Below are positions 42,890-44,661 of a stretch of 44,661 nt of DNA, in pieces. Position numbers and translations under genes: made by a program. This DNA comes from Thermovenabulum sp049723235 (GTDB lineage Bacteria; Bacillota; Thermosediminibacteria; Thermosediminibacterales; Thermosediminibacteraceae). The notes beneath the pieces were generated by a model that saw only the letters and a list, made by a program, of their open reading frames with translations, did no database searches and had not been told where the DNA came from. Where the stretch lies: the NCBI RefSeq assembly GCF_049723235.1, contig NZ_JBNARB010000019.1:1-44661 (forward strand). Reading direction: 5' to 3'. Numbering within the stretch: the first letter of the stretch is position 1; each line of letters opens with the position of its first letter.

Positions 42890-44326
42890 TTAATAGGATT
42901 TTGCAAAATAGACCATTTTTTCTGCTTCCTTTCCACACACTACGCATCTATCAGATAATTTTTCCTGTTCAAAAGGTATGCAACGGAGTGTGGCACCCGT
43001 CTGTTCTTTAATGTATTTTTCGCAATCGCCATTGCCACACCACATCGCCTTGACAAACCCTCTATAATTTTCAATTAAATTTTTCAATTCCTCAAAGTTT
43101 AAAGCTACCCTTGTATTTTCTTCTCTATATTTTTTGGCTTGTTCAAACATATTTTTTTGAATATCATTCAGGAGATTTTTTATATATTCCACGGCATCTT
43201 CCTCGGCAACAAAATTCTTTTCGAAAGTATCTCTCCTTACCACCACTACTTGGTTATTTTCAATATCCTTAGGCCCTATTTCTAACCTTACGGGTACTCC
43301 CTTCATCTCCCATTCGTTAAATTTCCATCCGGGAGTATATTCATCTCTATCATCAAGTTCAACCCGGAATTCGTTCTTTAATAGTTCGTATATTTCTTTA
43401 GCTTTATTCAAAACTAAATCTTTCTTTTGACCAAAAATGGGAACTATTATGACTTGAATTGGTGCTACTTTGGGCGGTAATTTTAATCCACGGTCATCGC
43501 CATGAGTCATTATAATCGCACCTATTAATCTCGTAGATACACCCCAGGAGGTTTGCCATACGTATTTCAGCTGTCCGTCCTGGTCTAAAAATTGTATGTC
43601 AAAAACTTTGGAAAAATGTTGCCCCAAATTGTGAGAAGTACCTGCCTGCAATGCCCTCCCATCACTCATCAAGGCTTCAATTGTATAGGTTCTCAGTGCA
43701 CCAGCAAATTTTTCATTTTCTGATTTTCTTCCTTTAATTACAGGTATGGAAAGTTCCGATTCCACAAAGTCTCTGTATACTTCCAGCATCCGTAAAGTCT
43801 CTTCTTCAGCATCTTCTTCGGTTCGGTGGGCTGTATGACCTTCCTGCCATAAGAATTCAGCGGTCCTTAAAAAAGGTTTCGTACTTTTTTCCCATCTTAC
43901 TACATTACACCACTGATTAATTAGTACAGGCAAGTCTCTATAAGATTTTATCCATTTTGCATACATGCTACAAATAATTGTTTCCGAAGTAGGTCTTACG
44001 GCAATTCTTTCCGCCAGTTCTTCCTGCCCACCATGAGTTACCCATGCAACTTCGGGGGCAAAACCTTCCACGTGTTCTGCTTCTTTTTTAAGTAAAGATT
44101 CGGGGATAAAAACAGGAAAATATGCATTTTTATGTCCGGTATCTTTAAAACGCTTATCCAAAAGTTTTTGAATGTTTTCCCATATTGCATATCCATAGGG
44201 CCTTATTACCATACAGCCCCTAACCGGTGAATAATCAGCCAATTCTCCTTTTAAAATTACATCTACATACCATTGAGCAAAATCTTCACTGCGCGGGGTA
44301 ATTTCTTTAACAAATTTTTCTTCCAT
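42890..44326 (-). CDS. proS: Prolyl-tRNA synthetase, archaeal/eukaryotic-type
   Basis: A 478-residue class II synthetase charging tRNA(Pro). It has motif 1 around RPYGYAIWENIQ, the proline/ATP loop VRPTSETI (near residue 112), motif 2 WCNVVRWEKSTKPFLRTAEFLWQEGHTAH, and motif 3 WGVSTRLIGAIIMTHGD with its Arg. The anticodon-binding domain and a C-terminal zinc-binding domain (CGNGDCEKY ... CVVCGKEAEK) close the protein with terminal Tyr (KSY). It lacks the INS editing domain of bacterial ProRS. The start has AAAGGAGG upstream. Expression is controlled by a T-box leader (44342-44557). The next gene supplies a separate INS-bearing protein. Confidence 0.97.
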   Translation of the reverse strand: MEEKFVKEITPRSEDFAQWYVDVILKGELADYSPVRGCMVIRPYGYAIWENIQKLLDKRFKDTGHKNAYFPVFIPESLLKKEAEHVEGFAPEVAWVTHGGQEELAERIAVRPTSETIICSMYAKWIKSYRDLPVLINQWCNVVRWEKSTKPFLRTAEFLWQEGHTAHRTEEDAEEETLRMLEVYRDFVESELSIPVIKGRKSENEKFAGALRTYTIEALMSDGRALQAGTSHNLGQHFSKVFDIQFLDQDGQLKYVWQTSWGVSTRLIGAIIMTHGDDRGLKLPPKVAPIQVIIVPIFGQKKDLVLNKAKEIYELLKNEFRVELDDRDEYTPGWKFNEWEMKGVPVRLEIGPKDIENNQVVVVRRDTFEKNFVAEEDAVEYIKNLLNDIQKNMFEQAKKYREENTRVALNFEELKNLIENYRGFVKAMWCGNGDCEKYIKEQTGATLRCIPFEQEKLSDRCVVCGKEAEKMVYFAKSY

Positions 44327-44341
44327 AACAATACCTCCTTT

Positions 44342-44557
44342 ATAAAATTAAAAAACCTTCGCCTGAAGGGGCGAAGGTTATTCGCGGTACCACCCTATTT
44401 GGTACTCATTAGAGATAACGGCGTTTGCCGGCAAAAGCAGCTCGGGAGGTGGGTTCGAAAGTCCCTTGCGGCGACCCTTTCAGCCTTTGGGGTGCGCTCT
44501 CTTTTCGCAGGTAAACTTTCTATTAGCCTCCGTCATTACCTTTAAATTTTTAATTTG
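44342..44557 (-). promoter_or_regulatory. Proline T-box leader of proS
   Basis: On the minus strand the conserved T-box AGGGTGGTACCGCG is at 44383-44396. Stem I base CGGAGG/CCTCCCG and upper helix GAAAGT/ACTTTC enclose a specifier loop GAACCCA, whose codon CCC (44451-44453) is Pro and is followed by A. A terminator hairpin follows. Uncharged tRNA(Pro) should stabilise the antiterminator and turn on proS and the paralogue downstream. Confidence 0.93.
44347..44379 (-). terminator. T-box-controlled terminator of proS leader
   Basis: A 10-bp stem AACCTTCGCC/GGCGAAGGTT (44354-44363 with 44370-44379) has a six-base loop and a T-run at 44347-44353 on the minus strand. It competes with the antiterminator formed by the T-box. 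Confidence 0.92.
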
Positions 44558-44563
44558 TATTAT

Positions 44564-44592
44564 ATTTTATTAAAATTTTACATATTTGTCAA
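44564..44592 (-). promoter_or_regulatory. Strong sigma-A promoter for proS
   Basis: On the minus strand a perfect TTGACA (44587-44592) is followed after 17 bp by TAAAAT (44564-44569). The start of transcription should be near 44557. It overlaps the stop codon of the upstream reading frame. Confidence 0.85.
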
Positions 44593-44661
44593 ACACTTTT
44601 ACCCTTGAGCTTTTTGCTTTGTACCATTTTTTTAATTTCTATCACAAATTTATTGCAGTAT
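44589..44661 (-). CDS. C-terminal tail of upstream gene (partial, unidentified)
   Basis: A minus-strand frame open from the window edge to the TGA at 44589-44591 gives 23 residues ending in a basic stretch (VQSKKLKGKSV). The other two minus-strand frames have stops here. In related genomes ispG or rseP lies before proS, but the tail is too short to assign. Confidence 0.4.
   Translation of the reverse strand, partial: YCNKFVIEIKKMVQSKKLKGKSV

Noticed and set aside
44273..44545. Plus-strand 90-codon frame over the proS leader
   Set aside because: It is the complement of the T-box RNA; it has no ribosome binding site and no recognisable protein features.
1..44661. Mobile elements, prophage, CRISPR arrays, tRNA or rRNA genes
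   Set aside because: No transposase or integrase, no regularly spaced repeats and no tRNA-like folds were seen on either strand.

Overview
This 44.7 kb window looks like chromosome from a low-G+C, endospore-forming member of the Firmicutes (Clostridia). The best guess is an anaerobic, amino-acid-fermenting, probably thermophilic Thermosediminibacterales/Thermoanaerobacterales-type organism. The evidence is the backbone gene order (proS-polC-rimP-nusA-rnpM-ylxQ-infB-rbfA-nrnA-truB-ribF-rpsO-pnp-ylxY ... rnj-tepA-ylzJ-ftsK-rodZ-rimO ... cinA-thpR-recA ... rny-ymdB-spoVS), the sporulation genes, the T-box leader and the ferredoxin-dependent 2-oxoacid oxidoreductase. The taxonomic guess is inference. 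Every gene I accept is on the minus strand, so transcription runs from high to low coordinates. No gene-free stretch reaches 300 bp, and I saw no mobile element, CRISPR array, tRNA or rRNA.

Region by region, in order of transcription. (1) 44.66-40.0 kb: the tail of an upstream gene, a strong promoter and a proline T-box leader. Then come an archaeal-type prolyl-tRNA synthetase, a degenerate bacterial-type ProRS paralogue that keeps its editing and anticodon-binding domains, a glycosyltransferase, an MgtC-like membrane protein and DNA polymerase PolC. (2) 35.7-28.3 kb: the nusA/infB translation and transcription operon through ribF. (3) 28.3-24.0 kb: rpsO with a compact three-way-junction leader, pnp behind a sigma-H-like promoter, a YlxY-like NodB protein without the usual catalytic aspartates, dut, and a YlmC/YmxH protein. 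(4) 24.0-16.7 kb: RNase J, TepA, YlzJ, FtsK/SpoIIIE, RodZ, RimO. (5) 16.7-8.2 kb: a separately promoted pair (an unknown membrane protein and an FtsH paralogue), then cinA-thpR-recA. recA is coupled to an Mre11-like nuclease and a Rad50-like ATPase split over three short reading frames. (6) 8.2-5.2 kb: RNase Y, apparently initiated at an AUU codon behind a terminator-containing leader, then YmdB and SpoVS with a perfect sigma-H promoter. (7) 5.2-0 kb: a PHP phosphoesterase, the korDABC 2-oxoacid:ferredoxin oxidoreductase, glutamate dehydrogenase, and the first codons of a probable methylmalonyl-CoA mutase subunit.

The last group reads as a catabolic route: glutamate to 2-oxoglutarate to succinyl-CoA to methylmalonyl-CoA. 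The most unusual items are the proS/pseudo-proS pair (a possible tRNA(Pro) trans-editing system), the split Rad50 next to recA, and the AUU-initiated rny.
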